DNA of 64,000 nt from Pseudomonas sessilinigenes (GCF_003850565.1 NZ_CP027706.1:4154001-4218000); one strand, 5' to 3'; positions 17,931 through 27,614 are shown, counted from the first letter of the stretch. Notes: generated by a model from the letters alone, not told the origin. Numbers and translations are program-made.

Positions 17931-19091
17931 TCAGCGCTGTAGCACCAGGATTCTGGAGAGCAGTTCGTCGCGGTCGATGTAGCAGCCCTGGAAGTGCCGA
18001 GCGCCGCTGGCCGGATCGAAGGCATTGCGCGCATGCAGGGTGCGCCGATTGTCGAAGCACCACAGCTGCCCCGGTTCCAGGCGCCGCACCAGGCGAAAGC
18101 GCGCCTGGCGAGTCAGGGCGATCAGGCTTCGATAGGCGTGGTACAGGGGCGGCATCTGTTCTGGCGGTGCGTCGAAGGGGCCGCGCAGGAAGTTGGCCAT
18201 GCGGATCTCCGCCACCTGGCCCAGGGCGTCCAGGGCGATGATCGGCGCCAGGCAGCGGTAGTCGCTGTGGCGGTCCTTGTTGCGAAACTCCACGGGGATT
18301 TCGCACAGGGTGCGAAACGCCTCGGGGTCTTCCCGGCGCAGGGCATCGGCGATGGCGAAACCGTCGACGAAGATGCTCTCGCCGCCGGCCGCGTCGTTCA
18401 CCAGGCAGTGCAGGAACTGCAAGCCCGGTTGCAATTCGCGAGTGGGCAGGTCGCTGTGCAGCGGCAGGTTGAAGGCGGTGTAGGCATTGCTGTCGGCATC
18501 GGCCTTGGATTGCACGTTGAACAGCACACCGAAGTTGCTTTCGCGGATGAACGAGATCCGCCGGGCGATCGCTGCCAGCGCGCCGGGTTCGGTCGGTGCT
18601 CCCCGGACCTGGGTCAGGCCGATATCGCGCACCGCCAGCAGCCATTGCAACAACGCCTGGGGATCGTCCATCACCGCCTGGTATTCGAAGACCGGCAGTT
18701 GCAGGCTGCTGTCCCATAACCGGCTGTGGGCCCTGGCCACGCGGCGCTCCTCGCGCGACTGCGGGTCATAGGCGTGGGCCCGCAACCAGCCTGGGTCGAA
18801 ACGGCTCTGGTGGCCGTCCTGCCAGATCACTTGCAGGCAACCCTGGTGGTCGATTTGCGCGCTGGAGCACGCCAGGTCCTCGGGCACATCGAGGATCTCC
18901 AGCACCTGCTCGCGGGTCACCGGATAGACGCATTGGGGGCAGGAGCAGTTGTCCCGCAGCCAGGGGTGGTGGAAGGGACTCCAGCGACCGTCCGCCCACT
19001 GCACCAGGACCTGGTCCGGCAAGGCCTGGACGGTGGCCAGCGCGCTGATCAACGGATAGCTGCGGTAGTCGGCAAAGGCGGCGGTGTGCAC
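17931..19091 (-). CDS. gamma-butyrobetaine dioxygenase
   Basis: This 386-residue Fe(II)/2-oxoglutarate oxygenase makes L-carnitine from gamma-butyrobetaine. The N-terminal zinc domain has C49, C51, C54 and H94. The iron facial triad is H212 and D214 (LPLHSDLP) with H353 (RTLHARNAF). The layout matches gamma-butyrobetaine hydroxylases, including the Pseudomonas sp. AK1 enzyme. It starts with GTG at 19091, preceded by AAGGAG seven bases upstream, and no closer ATG exists. It lies 25 bp after cdhB, so it is the last gene of the carnitine operon, where P. aeruginosa has a different gene. It would let the cell feed butyrobetaine into the same route. Confidence 0.9.
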   Translation of the reverse strand: MHTAAFADYRSYPLISALATVQALPDQVLVQWADGRWSPFHHPWLRDNCSCPQCVYPVTREQVLEILDVPEDLACSSAQIDHQGCLQVIWQDGHQSRFDPGWLRAHAYDPQSREERRVARAHSRLWDSSLQLPVFEYQAVMDDPQALLQWLLAVRDIGLTQVRGAPTEPGALAAIARRISFIRESNFGVLFNVQSKADADSNAYTAFNLPLHSDLPTRELQPGLQFLHCLVNDAAGGESIFVDGFAIADALRREDPEAFRTLCEIPVEFRNKDRHSDYRCLAPIIALDALGQVAEIRMANFLRGPFDAPPEQMPPLYHAYRSLIALTRQARFRLVRRLEPGQLWCFDNRRTLHARNAFDPASGARHFQGCYIDRDELLSRILVLQR

Positions 19092-19116
19092 GGCGATCTC
19101 CTTTTCGGGTTGGGGA

Positions 19117-19593
19117 TTACTTCTGCGCGGGCAGGCCGATCACCCGGCCGATCCAGGCCGGAGGTGGCAGGTCCGCCTGTGCGGCTTGCAGGGCCGCAAG
19201 CCGTTGCCGCACGGCGTCGGTGAACGGCGCCGAATGCGGCCCGGCGAGGTCGACGTGGAGCAGCATCTGTTCGTTGCCGGCCAGCTCCCGGGCATCACCG
19301 ACCTGGTGCAGGCTGTGGTACAGGTGCAGGCGCTTGTGGTCGTGGCCGATGATCTGGGTGCGTACTTGCACCTCGGTGTCGAGCTTCACTTCGTGCAGGT
19401 AATTCAGGTGCAGCTCCAGGGTGAACAGCGAGTGACCGCTGGCTTCGCGGTTGTCGCTGTCCAGCCCCAGGCAGTCCATCAGGGCATCGGTGGCGTAGCT
19501 GAAGATCAGCAGGTAGAAGGCATCGCGCAGATGGCCGTTGTAATCGACCCAGTCGCTGACGATGCGGGTGTTGTAGGTAGTCAGTGCAGGCAT
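19117..19593 (-). CDS. cdhB: betainyl-CoA thioesterase CdhB
   Basis: This 158-residue hotdog-fold thioesterase has the YbgC/4HBT-like opening (VSDWVDYNGHLRDAFYLLIFSYATDALM), where the Asp of DYNGH is the usual catalytic site. In the carnitine pathway it hydrolyses glycine betainyl-CoA to free glycine betaine and CoA. The position after cdhA and before the dioxygenase gene matches the caiX-cdhCAB order known from P. aeruginosa. Confidence 0.9.
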   Translation of the reverse strand: MPALTTYNTRIVSDWVDYNGHLRDAFYLLIFSYATDALMDCLGLDSDNREASGHSLFTLELHLNYLHEVKLDTEVQVRTQIIGHDHKRLHLYHSLHQVGDARELAGNEQMLLHVDLAGPHSAPFTDAVRQRLAALQAAQADLPPPAWIGRVIGLPAQK

Positions 19594-19677
19594 GGCAGGG
19601 GCTCGGGCAAGGGGCAGTGGAATCCCGGGGCCGCTGCCGAAGGCCCCAAGGCGCCCGGCAGTGGCTTGCAGGAGGCG

Positions 19678-20643
19678 TTATTCGCTGAAACTCATGCCGT
19701 GCCTGGCCTTGGTGGTTTTCACCGCCTCCAGCACCGCCAGCAGGCAGTCGTCGCGATAGCGCTCCAGGGCCGCAATGCTGTGCGTGCCCAACTGCTCGGC
19801 GGTGCCTTCGACCACGTCGTCGATCAGCTTGTCGGTCAGCTCCGGGGCTGGCAGGTAGGTCCAGGGCAGTTGCAGCGCCGGGCCGAACTGGGCCATGAAG
19901 TGGCGCATGCCAGCGTCGCCGCCCGCCAGGGTGTAGGTGAGAAAGGTGCCCATGAACGACCAGCGCAGGCCGGCGCCAAAGCGGATCGCATCGTCGATTT
20001 CCCCGGTGGTCGCCACGCCGTCGTTGACCAGGTGCAGGGCCTCGCGCCACAGCGCTTCGAGAAGACGATCGGCGATGAACCCCGGGACTTCCTTGCGCAC
20101 GTGCAACGGGCGCATGCCCAGGGATTGGTAGACCTGGATCGCCGCTTGCACGGCCTCTGGCGCGGTGCGCTTGCCGCCCACCACCTCCACCAGCGGCAGC
20201 AGGTACACCGGGTTGAACGGGTGGCCCACCACGCAGCGTTCCGGGTGGGTCGAGCCTTCGTAGAATTCGCTGGGCAGCAGCCCCGAGGTGCTGGAGCCGA
20301 TCAGCGCGTCGGGCTTGGCCGCCGCACTGATCTTGCTGTGCAGCTCCAGCTTGAGTTCCAGGCGTTCCGGGGCGCTTTCCTGGATAAAGTCCGCGTCACG
20401 CACGCATTCCTCGATGGTCGCCACGAAGCGCAGGCGGTCCTGGGAGGCACCGGGTGCCAGGCCGTTCTTCTGCAGTGCGCCCCAGGCATTGGCCACCCGC
20501 TGGCGCAACGCCGCCTCGGCGCCTGGAGCCGGGTCCCAGGCCACCACGTCCAGGCCATGGGCCAGGGCGCGGGCTACCCAGCCGCTGCCGATCACGCCAC
20601 TGCCCAGGGCAGCGAAGGTCTTGATGTCGGTGATAAAACGCAT
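19678..20643 (-). CDS. cdhA: L-carnitine dehydrogenase CdhA
   Basis: CdhA is a 321-residue NAD-dependent enzyme of the 3-hydroxyacyl-CoA dehydrogenase fold. The Rossmann motif GSGVIGSG occupies residues 14-21, and the catalytic His is H141 in [18 protein letters not shown]. It oxidises L-carnitine to 3-dehydrocarnitine. The length equals that of known Pseudomonas carnitine dehydrogenases. A REP-type repeat sits in the 177-bp gap to cdhC. Confidence 0.94.
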   Translation of the reverse strand: MRFITDIKTFAALGSGVIGSGWVARALAHGLDVVAWDPAPGAEAALRQRVANAWGALQKNGLAPGASQDRLRFVATIEECVRDADFIQESAPERLELKLELHSKISAAAKPDALIGSSTSGLLPSEFYEGSTHPERCVVGHPFNPVYLLPLVEVVGGKRTAPEAVQAAIQVYQSLGMRPLHVRKEVPGFIADRLLEALWREALHLVNDGVATTGEIDDAIRFGAGLRWSFMGTFLTYTLAGGDAGMRHFMAQFGPALQLPWTYLPAPELTDKLIDDVVEGTAEQLGTHSIAALERYRDDCLLAVLEAVKTTKARHGMSFSE

Positions 20644-20677
20644 GGCAATGTCCTGATGGTCAAAAAATGGAGGTATC

Positions 20678-20713
20678 TGTAGCCGCTGCCGAGCCTGCGA
20701 GGCTGCGTCCGGC
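20678..20713. repeat. GTAGCCGCTGCCGA-type repeat
   Basis: The core TGTAGCCGCTGCCGAGCCTG lies just upstream of cdhA. Related copies occur at 42273-42300, 50411-50434 and, inverted, at 59808-59830, all intergenic. It looks like a local REP family. Confidence 0.6.
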
Positions 20714-20820
20714 GGCGTAGCCGTCGTGAAGCCGGACGGCGCGGTGTGCCAGGTAACCCATGGTTGCTGTCGTGGCGGCTGTGTTGCCGCCGTGCGCAGC
20801 CTCGTACAAGGCCGGAGTGG

Positions 20821-21708
20821 TTATCCGCGTTTGTTCAGGCCCATCTTCTGGCGGCCCTCGGCCGGGGTCAGGACCCGTGCTCCCAGGCGGCTGAGGATCT
20901 CGCTGGCGCGCTCCACCAACTGGCCGTTGGTGGCCAGCACGCCCTTGTCCAGCCACAGGTTGTCTTCCAGGCCGACCCGTACGTTGCCGCCCAGCAGCAC
21001 GGCCTGGGCGGCCATCGGCATCTGCATGCGGCCGATGCCGAAGCCGGCCCAGACCACGTCCGGCGGCAGGTTGTCGACCATGGCCTTCATGGTGGTGGTA
21101 TCGGCCGGGGCGCCCCAGGGAATGCCCAGGCACAGCTGGAACAGCGGGTCGTCCAGCAGGCCTTCCTTGATCATCTGCTTGGCGAACCACAGGTGGCCGG
21201 TATCGAAGATCTCCAGCTCGGCCTTCACCCCCAGTTCCTGGATGCGCTTGGCGCCGGCCCGCAGTTGGGCCGGGGTCGAGACGTAGATGGTGTCGCCGTC
21301 GCCGAAATTCAGGGTGCCGCAGTCCAGGGTGCAGATCTCCGGCAGCAGCGCCTCGACGTGGGCCAGGCGCGCCAGCGGGCCGACCAGGTCGGTATTGGGG
21401 CCGAACTCGGTGGGGCGTTCCCCCGGGCCGATTTCCAGGTCGCCGCCCATGCCGGCAGTGAGGTTGACGATGATGTCGACGTCGGCCTCGCGGATGCGCT
21501 CCATGACTTCGCGGTACAGCGCCACGTCGCGGCTGAACTTGCCGGTCTGCGGATCGCGGACGTGGCAGTGGACCACGGTGGCCCCGGCCTTGGCGGCTTC
21601 TACCGCGGCGGCGGCGATCTGCTTGGGGGTGATGGGTACATGGGGACTCTTGGCGGTGGTATCGCCGGCCCCGGTGAGTGCGCAAGTGATGATGACATCG
21701 TGGTTCAT
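20821..21708 (-). CDS. cdhC: 3-dehydrocarnitine cleavage enzyme CdhC (BKACE family)
   Basis: CdhC is a 295-residue beta-keto acid cleavage enzyme (DUF849). Zinc ligands sit in HCHVRDP (about residues 46-52), and a conserved Glu/Gly block is seen in [18 protein letters not shown]. It converts 3-dehydrocarnitine and acetyl-CoA to glycine betainyl-CoA and acetoacetate. It is flanked by caiX and cdhA as in known carnitine operons. Confidence 0.94.
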   Translation of the reverse strand: MNHDVIITCALTGAGDTTAKSPHVPITPKQIAAAAVEAAKAGATVVHCHVRDPQTGKFSRDVALYREVMERIREADVDIIVNLTAGMGGDLEIGPGERPTEFGPNTDLVGPLARLAHVEALLPEICTLDCGTLNFGDGDTIYVSTPAQLRAGAKRIQELGVKAELEIFDTGHLWFAKQMIKEGLLDDPLFQLCLGIPWGAPADTTTMKAMVDNLPPDVVWAGFGIGRMQMPMAAQAVLLGGNVRVGLEDNLWLDKGVLATNGQLVERASEILSRLGARVLTPAEGRQKMGLNKRG

Positions 21709-21797
21709 GGTGCAATTTCCTTACAGGCGTGTTTGCTGGGGGCGTGGCGCTGCCGTGCGCGACCCTGGCGGGCGGCGCGACGGCACAGGTATTCAGG

Positions 21798-22742
21798 TTA
21801 TTGGCGGGTCAGTTGCAGGTGCTCGATGGCCGGCTTGCCGTCGAAGGTTGTCACCCCGTCGAGCCAGCGCTGCTGGTCTTGCGGGTGATCCTTGAGCCAC
21901 TGCCGGGCGGATTCCAGGGCGTCCTTGTGGTCCAGCAGCGGCTGCATCATGCGGCTCTCGTCCTCGGCGCTGAAGGTCAGGTTGGCCAGCAGCCGGCTGA
22001 CATTGGGGCACTGCTGGGCGTAGCTGGGGGCGGTGACCGTCCAGACCGTGGCCCGGCCTTCATCGGGCCCCAGGGCGTTGTCGCTGCCGGAGAGGTAGGT
22101 CATCTGCACGTTGACGTTCATCGGGTGTGGCGCCCAGCCGAAGAACACCACCGCCTCCTTGCGCCGTACCGCGCGGTCCACCGCGGCGAGCATGCCGGCC
22201 TCGCTGGACTCCACCAGCTGGAACTTGCCGAGGCCGAACTGGTTCTTGGCGATCATCGCCTTGATCTGGGTATTGGCGCCGGAGCCGGGCTCGATGCCGT
22301 AGATCTTGCCGCCCAGCTCCTTCTCGAACCGGGCGATGTCGGCGAAGCTCTTCAGGCCCTTGTCCGCCAGGTAAGTGGGCACGGCGAGGGTGGCGCGGGC
22401 GTCTTTCAGGCTGGGCTGGTCGAGGACCTTGACCTGGCCGGCCTCGACGAACGGGGTGATGGTCTGGGTCATCAGCGGGTTCCAGTAGCCCAGGAACAGG
22501 TCCAGGCGCTGGTCGCGGATGCCGGCGAAGATGATCTGCTGCGAGGCGCTGGTCTGCTTGGTCTTGTAGCCGAGGCCGTCGAGCAGGACCTGGGCCATGG
22601 CGCTGGTGGCGATCACGTCGGTCCAGTTGACCACGCCCAGGCGCACGTTCTGGCAACTGGCGGCATCGGCGGCCATGGCCCCGGAGCTGAACAGGAGGGT
22701 ACCGCTAAGAGCCAGGACGCAACGGCTGATCAGTCGTTTCAT
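21798..22742 (-). CDS. caiX: carnitine-binding periplasmic protein CaiX
   Basis: CaiX is a 314-residue OpuAC-type binding protein with a signal peptide (MKRLISRCVLALSGTLLFSSGAMAA, cleavage near residue 25). It is paralogous to CbcX, with aromatic-box residues in VVNWTDV, LGYWNPL and GWAPHPMN. No permease or ATPase gene is next to it. In P. aeruginosa it hands carnitine to CbcWV, encoded here at 9702-11722. It heads the carnitine operon and is divergent from cdhR. Confidence 0.93.
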   Translation of the reverse strand: MKRLISRCVLALSGTLLFSSGAMAADAASCQNVRLGVVNWTDVIATSAMAQVLLDGLGYKTKQTSASQQIIFAGIRDQRLDLFLGYWNPLMTQTITPFVEAGQVKVLDQPSLKDARATLAVPTYLADKGLKSFADIARFEKELGGKIYGIEPGSGANTQIKAMIAKNQFGLGKFQLVESSEAGMLAAVDRAVRRKEAVVFFGWAPHPMNVNVQMTYLSGSDNALGPDEGRATVWTVTAPSYAQQCPNVSRLLANLTFSAEDESRMMQPLLDHKDALESARQWLKDHPQDQQRWLDGVTTFDGKPAIEHLQLTRQ

Positions 22743-22822
22743 GAGGGTTTCCTCGGCAGGTCGTTATTGTGGGCCCGGTGTCTTCGTGCGCCGGTGATGC
22801 CACGTTACGCAGCTGGCGGGTT

Positions 22823-22864
22823 GCGAAAACGCACAGCGGCGACCGGCTCTTGCACTGCAGCGAC
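22823..22864 (-). promoter_or_regulatory. tandem 21-bp half-sites upstream of caiX
   Basis: On the minus strand GTCGCTGCAGTG (from 22864) and GTCGCCGCTGTG (from 22843) are 21 bp apart, 81-122 bp before the caiX ATG. The core matches the GTCG half-sites at the GbdR-type promoters. CdhR, the divergent paralogue of GbdR, is the likely ligand. Confidence 0.65.
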
Positions 22865-22935
22865 CTCGTGTCTTGAAGCCGCCCGGGAAACGGCGTATCA
22901 CAATGGCCACGCCGCCCGTCCTCCGAGTGCGTCCC

Positions 22936-23883
22936 ATGTCCCAGGATTTCTACTTCTTGCTGCTGCCGGGGTTCTCGGCCATCGGCTTCATCTCGGCCAT
23001 CGAGCCTTTGCGGGTGGCCAACCGCTTTCGCGGCGGGCTGTATCGCTGGCATGTATTGAGTGTGGATGGCGGGGCGGTGCTGGCCAGCAACGGCATGTCG
23101 GTCAACGCCGATGCCGCGCTGGAGCCGCTGAAGAAGGGCACCACCTTGCTGGTGGTGGCCGGGTTCGAGCCGCTGCGCTCCTTCGGAGCGGCCCTGGAGC
23201 ACTGGCTGCGGCGCCTGGATGGGGACGGGGTGACCCTGGGCGGGATCGACACCGGTAGCGTGGTGCTGGCCGAGGCCGGCCTGCTGGAAGGGCACCGGGT
23301 GGCCCTGCACTGGGAAGCGATCGACGCCTTCAAGGAGTCTTATCCACAGCTGAGCGTCACCCAGGAACTGTTCGAGATCGACCGGCGGCGCATCAGCTCG
23401 GCCGGTGGCACGGCGTCCATCGACATGATGCTCGACCTGATCGGCCAGGCCCACGGCCCGCAGCTGGCGATCCAGGTCAGCGAGCAGTTCGTGCTGGGGC
23501 GCATCCGTCCGCGCAAGGACCACCAGCGCATGGAGGTCGCCAGCCGCTACGGCATCAACAACAAGAAACTGGTGCAGGTGATCGGCGAGATGGAGCAGCA
23601 CAGCGAGCCGCCCCTGAGCACCCTGGCCCTGGCCGAGTCGGTCAACATCACCCGACGCCAGTTGGAGCGCCTGTTTCGCCTGCACCTCAACGACACGCCG
23701 AGCAATTTCTACCTCGGGCTGCGCCTGGACAAGGCCCGCCAGCTATTGCGCCAGAGCGACCTGAGCGTGCTGGAAGTGAGCATCGCCTGCGGTTTCGAAT
23801 CGCCGTCCTATTTCACCCGCAGCTACCGCGCGCGGTTCACTCGCTGCCCACGGGAGGATCGGCAACACAGCCAGAAGGCCTGA
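22936..23883 (+). CDS. cdhR: AraC-family carnitine catabolism regulator CdhR
   Basis: CdhR is a 315-residue GATase1-like AraC regulator built like GbdR. The sensor domain is about residues 1-190 (FYFLLLPGFSAIGFISAIEPLRVAN) and the C-terminal helix-turn-helix pair lies in LALAESVNITRRQLERLFRLHL and LEVSIACGFESPSYFTRSYRARF. It activates the carnitine operon in response to carnitine in P. aeruginosa. The ATG at 22936 was chosen by domain start; its ribosome site is weak and ATGs at 22903 and 22873 remain possible. The stop codon directly abuts a MITE-like repeat. Confidence 0.92.
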   Translation: MSQDFYFLLLPGFSAIGFISAIEPLRVANRFRGGLYRWHVLSVDGGAVLASNGMSVNADAALEPLKKGTTLLVVAGFEPLRSFGAALEHWLRRLDGDGVTLGGIDTGSVVLAEAGLLEGHRVALHWEAIDAFKESYPQLSVTQELFEIDRRRISSAGGTASIDMMLDLIGQAHGPQLAIQVSEQFVLGRIRPRKDHQRMEVASRYGINNKKLVQVIGEMEQHSEPPLSTLALAESVNITRRQLERLFRLHLNDTPSNFYLGLRLDKARQLLRQSDLSVLEVSIACGFESPSYFTRSYRARFTRCPREDRQHSQKA

Positions 23884-24022
23884 GAGCCTGTTCACGATCT
23901 GCTGCGCTTAGCCCATGGGGCGTTAAAAAAGGCTTCGAAATGCTCATTCAGGACCCTGAATTGCGCTTTCTCAGCCATTTTTGCCTGGCCTGAACGTCGC
24001 TCGCTAGACCGTGAGCAGGCTC
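23884..24022. mobile_element. 139-bp MITE-like element
   Basis: Terminal inverted repeats GAGCCTGTTCACGATCT and GAGCCTGCTCACGGTCT (15 of 17 identical) enclose 105 bp with no transposase. TGA stands on both outer sides, one being the cdhR stop codon, so it could be a 3-bp target duplication or chance. The interior is comparatively AT-rich. No full-length relative occurs in the window. Confidence 0.6.
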
Positions 24023-24038
24023 TGAGCTGCCCTATTGG

Positions 24039-24130
24039 TGGGAGCGAAACTGGCTCGCGCTGCAGGCAACCCATAGGGTCAGGCCGTACGCCTCGCGGGC
24101 CAGTCGGATCGCCGCCCGCTCGCTCCTACA
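24039..24130. repeat. REPIN-like inverted pair
   Basis: TGGGAGCGAAACTGGCTCGC and, inverted, CCCGCTCGCTCCTACA bracket about 60 bp next to the DUF3010 gene stop. This arrangement is typical of Pseudomonas REP doublets. Confidence 0.55.
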
Positions 24131-24140
24131 GATACGCGGA

Positions 24141-24557
24141 CTACTTTTTCAGCAGCGCCGCGCAGGCCGCCTTGTACGCCTCGTGCTGGTACTTGTTGAG
24201 GCTCGCTGGCAGCTCGTAGCCGTGCTTCTTGTGCTGGGCGGTGAGGGTCTGGGGCGACAGCAGGGTCACCTCGCAATTCTCCAGCAACTGGAACACGCCC
24301 TCGATCTTGAAGGTGGTAGGGCCACCGGCGAACTCGCCTTTCTTGCTGCGCTTCTTGATGGCGATCCGGGTGATGCCCTGCTCGCGAACAAAATCTCGCA
24401 CCTGGGCGGCGAAGGTGCGCACGTTGGCTGCTTCATCGTCGTCTTCCAGGGCGATCTTCTTCACGGCGATGGCCTGGTGTTCAAGCGTGCCGCCTTGCAG
24501 GGAGGCGAGGGCGAAGATGGCTTCGCTGCCCTTGATCTCGATACCGCAAATGCTCAT
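24141..24557 (-). CDS. DUF3010 family protein
   Basis: This 138-residue protein starts MSICGIEIKGSEAIFAL, the opening I associate with DUF3010, and contains the basic block IAIKKRSKKGEFAGGPTTFKIEG. The fold is thought to be RuvC/RNase H-like, but no function is established. The start at 24557 has an AAGGA ribosome site; the much longer open frame to 24944 runs over the neighbour and is not credible. No signal peptide or membrane segment is present. Confidence 0.8.
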   Translation of the reverse strand: MSICGIEIKGSEAIFALASLQGGTLEHQAIAVKKIALEDDDEAANVRTFAAQVRDFVREQGITRIAIKKRSKKGEFAGGPTTFKIEGVFQLLENCEVTLLSPQTLTAQHKKHGYELPASLNKYQHEAYKAACAALLKK

Positions 24558-24617
24558 GGGGAATCCTTGTGAAAGTCGTTGGCTGGTGCGCAGCTTACAG
24601 CTCCAGCTGGTCGGCGC

Positions 24618-24645
24618 GAATGCCGAATGCCGAATGCCGAATGCC
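24618..24645. repeat. four tandem copies of GAATGCC
   Basis: A perfect 7-bp unit is repeated four times in the gap between the DUF3010 and LysR genes. It is outside any gene. Copy number may vary between strains by slippage. Confidence 0.8.
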
Positions 24646-24708
24646 GCGGCGCGACCGAGACTTGTATTTCCTCCACGACAGAAGCTTGTCCCTTTGTTGC
24701 CCCTCTCA

Positions 24709-25626
24709 CTAGCGGGCGGGCGGCGGTCCGCGACGGTCCATTTCGTACACCCGGCTGTGCAGCAGGCGTTCCTTGAGCCAGGTACCGGCCTGGCCCAAGG
24801 TGTTTTGGCGTGCCCAGAGCAGGTCGATGCCGACCTGCCAGTCGCCGTGGAACGGGTCGGCCAGGTGCAGTTCCACCAGTTCGCCCCTGGCCAGCTCGCG
24901 CTGGACCAGTTGTCGGGGCAGGGCGGCCCAGCCGAGCCCGGCACGCAGCATCTCCAGCAGTGCGTGTTGGTCCTGTACCTGCCACAGCCGCAGGCAACGC
25001 AGGTACTCGCTGCTGGGGGGCTGCTGGCTGGGCAGGCTGGAGGCGCACAGGCGCCGGTGCTGCTGCAAGTCGTCGGCGCTCAGAGGGTTGCGCTGCGCCA
25101 GGGGATGGTCCGGGCGGCAGGCATGCACCAGGTGCAAGCGGCCCACTTGCTGGAACTCCAGCGCCTGGGGGTAACCAGGCGCTGAGGGGGCCAGGCCGAG
25201 AACCGCCTCACCCCGGGCTACCAGTTCGCTGGCACTGCTGGAGTGAGGCTGGCGCAGCAACAGGTCGACCTGGGGGAAAGCCTGTTCGAACTCATGCAAC
25301 AGCGGCAGCAGCGGACCGTACGGTGCCTGGATCACCAGCGTCAGTTGCGGCTCCGGCTCCTGGGACAAGCCATCGGCGCTGGCTTGCAGGTCCTGGCAGC
25401 GTTCCAGTACTGCCTCGGCCTGCAGCAGGATTTTCCGACCAGTGGCGGTCAACGCCGGGCTGCGGGTGCTGCGATCGAACAGCTCCACCTTCAGGTCGTC
25501 TTCCAGGTTGGCGATGGCCAGGCTGACGGTGGACTGGGTCTTGCCCAGCCGACGCGCGGCGGCCGAGAACGAGCCGGTCCGCGCGGCCTGTACGAACATC
25601 TGCAATTGATCCAGCGAAAAATCCAT
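24709..25626 (-). CDS. LysR-family transcriptional regulator
   Basis: This 305-residue LysR protein has an N-terminal helix-turn-helix (MDFSLDQLQMFVQAARTGSFSAAARRLGKTQSTVSLAIANLEDDL) followed by an effector domain from about residue 90. The ATG at 25626 is taken as start; a TTG four codons upstream is possible. The genes on both sides point the same way but are unrelated, so its target is not evident. The effector is unknown. Confidence 0.88.
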   Translation of the reverse strand: MDFSLDQLQMFVQAARTGSFSAAARRLGKTQSTVSLAIANLEDDLKVELFDRSTRSPALTATGRKILLQAEAVLERCQDLQASADGLSQEPEPQLTLVIQAPYGPLLPLLHEFEQAFPQVDLLLRQPHSSSASELVARGEAVLGLAPSAPGYPQALEFQQVGRLHLVHACRPDHPLAQRNPLSADDLQQHRRLCASSLPSQQPPSSEYLRCLRLWQVQDQHALLEMLRAGLGWAALPRQLVQRELARGELVELHLADPFHGDWQVGIDLLWARQNTLGQAGTWLKERLLHSRVYEMDRRGPPPAR

Positions 25627-25781
25627 GGCGTCCCCCAATCCCTGGGCAAAGTGACCCGGTCCACCATTGAGAACGATGGCCAGCCGGGCTTAGCAGGGTA
25701 GTCAAGCACAGGCTGGCGAGCCTTGGCGGCCCATGGGGGAGGGGGGCGAGGGCTCGCCCCCGGATCGGCGCCAGGGGTGGA

Positions 25782-26186
25782 TCACTCCTGGGCGATGGAC
25801 TCGATGAACTCCGAACGCTCGTCGCTCATGCGCGCCAGGCAGTCGTTGCTGGCGATGTTGTAGGCCTTGCTGCCGGGCTTGGCCGGGAAGGATTCCACGG
25901 CGCAGTCGGCGTCGCGCTGCTTCTGCCACAGCTGCTGGGCGTTCTTGACCTTGGCGGTGATGTCGCCCAGCTGAGCCTTGTCGTTGCCATACACGGTGCC
26001 CAGGCGTTCCAGCAGGCTCTGCACATTGTCATTGAGCAACTGCTCGGCGGTGGTCCTGTTATAGGTCGCGCACTCCAGGGTCTGCACGTCGTTTTCGACG
26101 CCATCGCAGGGAGAGTTGTCGGTTTCTTCGGCCGCCTGTGCGCCGCTCGCCAAGAGTACCAAGGCCAGGAAGATCGGTTTCTTCAT
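25782..26186 (-). CDS. LprI/DUF1311-like secreted protein
   Basis: This 134-residue precursor has a signal peptide (MKKPIFLALVLLASGAQAAEE). The mature part has Cys pairs placed as in the lysozyme-inhibitor LprI N-terminal (DUF1311) family: SPCDG, LECATYN, DADCAVES and NDCLARMSDERSEFI. The family includes periplasmic lysozyme inhibitors, but many members are uncharacterised. It is divergent from the dgc operon, sharing a 240-bp upstream region. Confidence 0.78.
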   Translation of the reverse strand: MKKPIFLALVLLASGAQAAEETDNSPCDGVENDVQTLECATYNRTTAEQLLNDNVQSLLERLGTVYGNDKAQLGDITAKVKNAQQLWQKQRDADCAVESFPAKPGSKAYNIASNDCLARMSDERSEFIESIAQE

Positions 26187-26302
26187 TGCAGCGCTGCCCC
26201 CAAATCCAATGAAGCTTTCGTTGAAGCGGCGAATTCTGGCGCAAGGCCCCGGTAAAGAACAGAGGCCCGGATAACCCTCTATCCGCTGCTTTGTCGGCGC
26301 TT

Positions 26303-26338
26303 GACGCTTTCGGCAAACCCCCTGTCGTTTTTGCATCG
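26303..26338 (+). promoter_or_regulatory. possible GbdR half-site pair upstream of the dgc operon
   Basis: GACGCTTTCGGCA (26303) and GTCGTTTTTGCAT (26324) are 21 bp apart, about 100 bp before the first gene of the operon. The match to GTCG is weaker in the first half-site. The operon is a known GbdR target in P. aeruginosa. Confidence 0.45.
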
Positions 26339-26426
26339 GGGCGCCCTGGCCCTCAGGCATATGCTGGCCCCAAAGCGCCGGCAGACGATTCGGCGCAGGA
26401 ATCGCCAGATAAAAGGGGACAGCCTG

Positions 26427-27404
<978 letters not shown>

Positions 27405-27562
27405 TGAACATCCCCGGAGCCTGCTGCGCCCACCGATAGCTGCGTCGCGTCCTCGCGACAGGCTCGCCGTACATGCGTACTGCTCTCGCCTGTCGCTGCG
27501 GGTCTCCTTGCTCTCGGTGTGCTCGCGACGGCTCCAGCGGTATTCACGCGAATTTTTTCCAT

Positions 27563-27580
27563 GCAAAGCCAAGGCTTTGC
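27563..27580. promoter_or_regulatory. 18-bp near-perfect palindrome before the V4R-protein gene
   Basis: GCAAAGCC-AA-GGCTTTGC sits 35 bp upstream of the next start, just after an AT-rich TTTTTT tract. It could be an operator or an RNA hairpin. The remainder of 27405-27614 shows only short GC-rich hairpins. Confidence 0.45.
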
Positions 27581-27614
27581 CAAGCCAAGAATGAATTTCT
27601 GGAGTCAAGTTTCC

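Noticed and set aside
23340..23348. A ninth perfect DnaA box, inside cdhR
   Set aside because: It is isolated, 9.5 kb from the cluster and in codons for SYPQ, so it is treated as chance.
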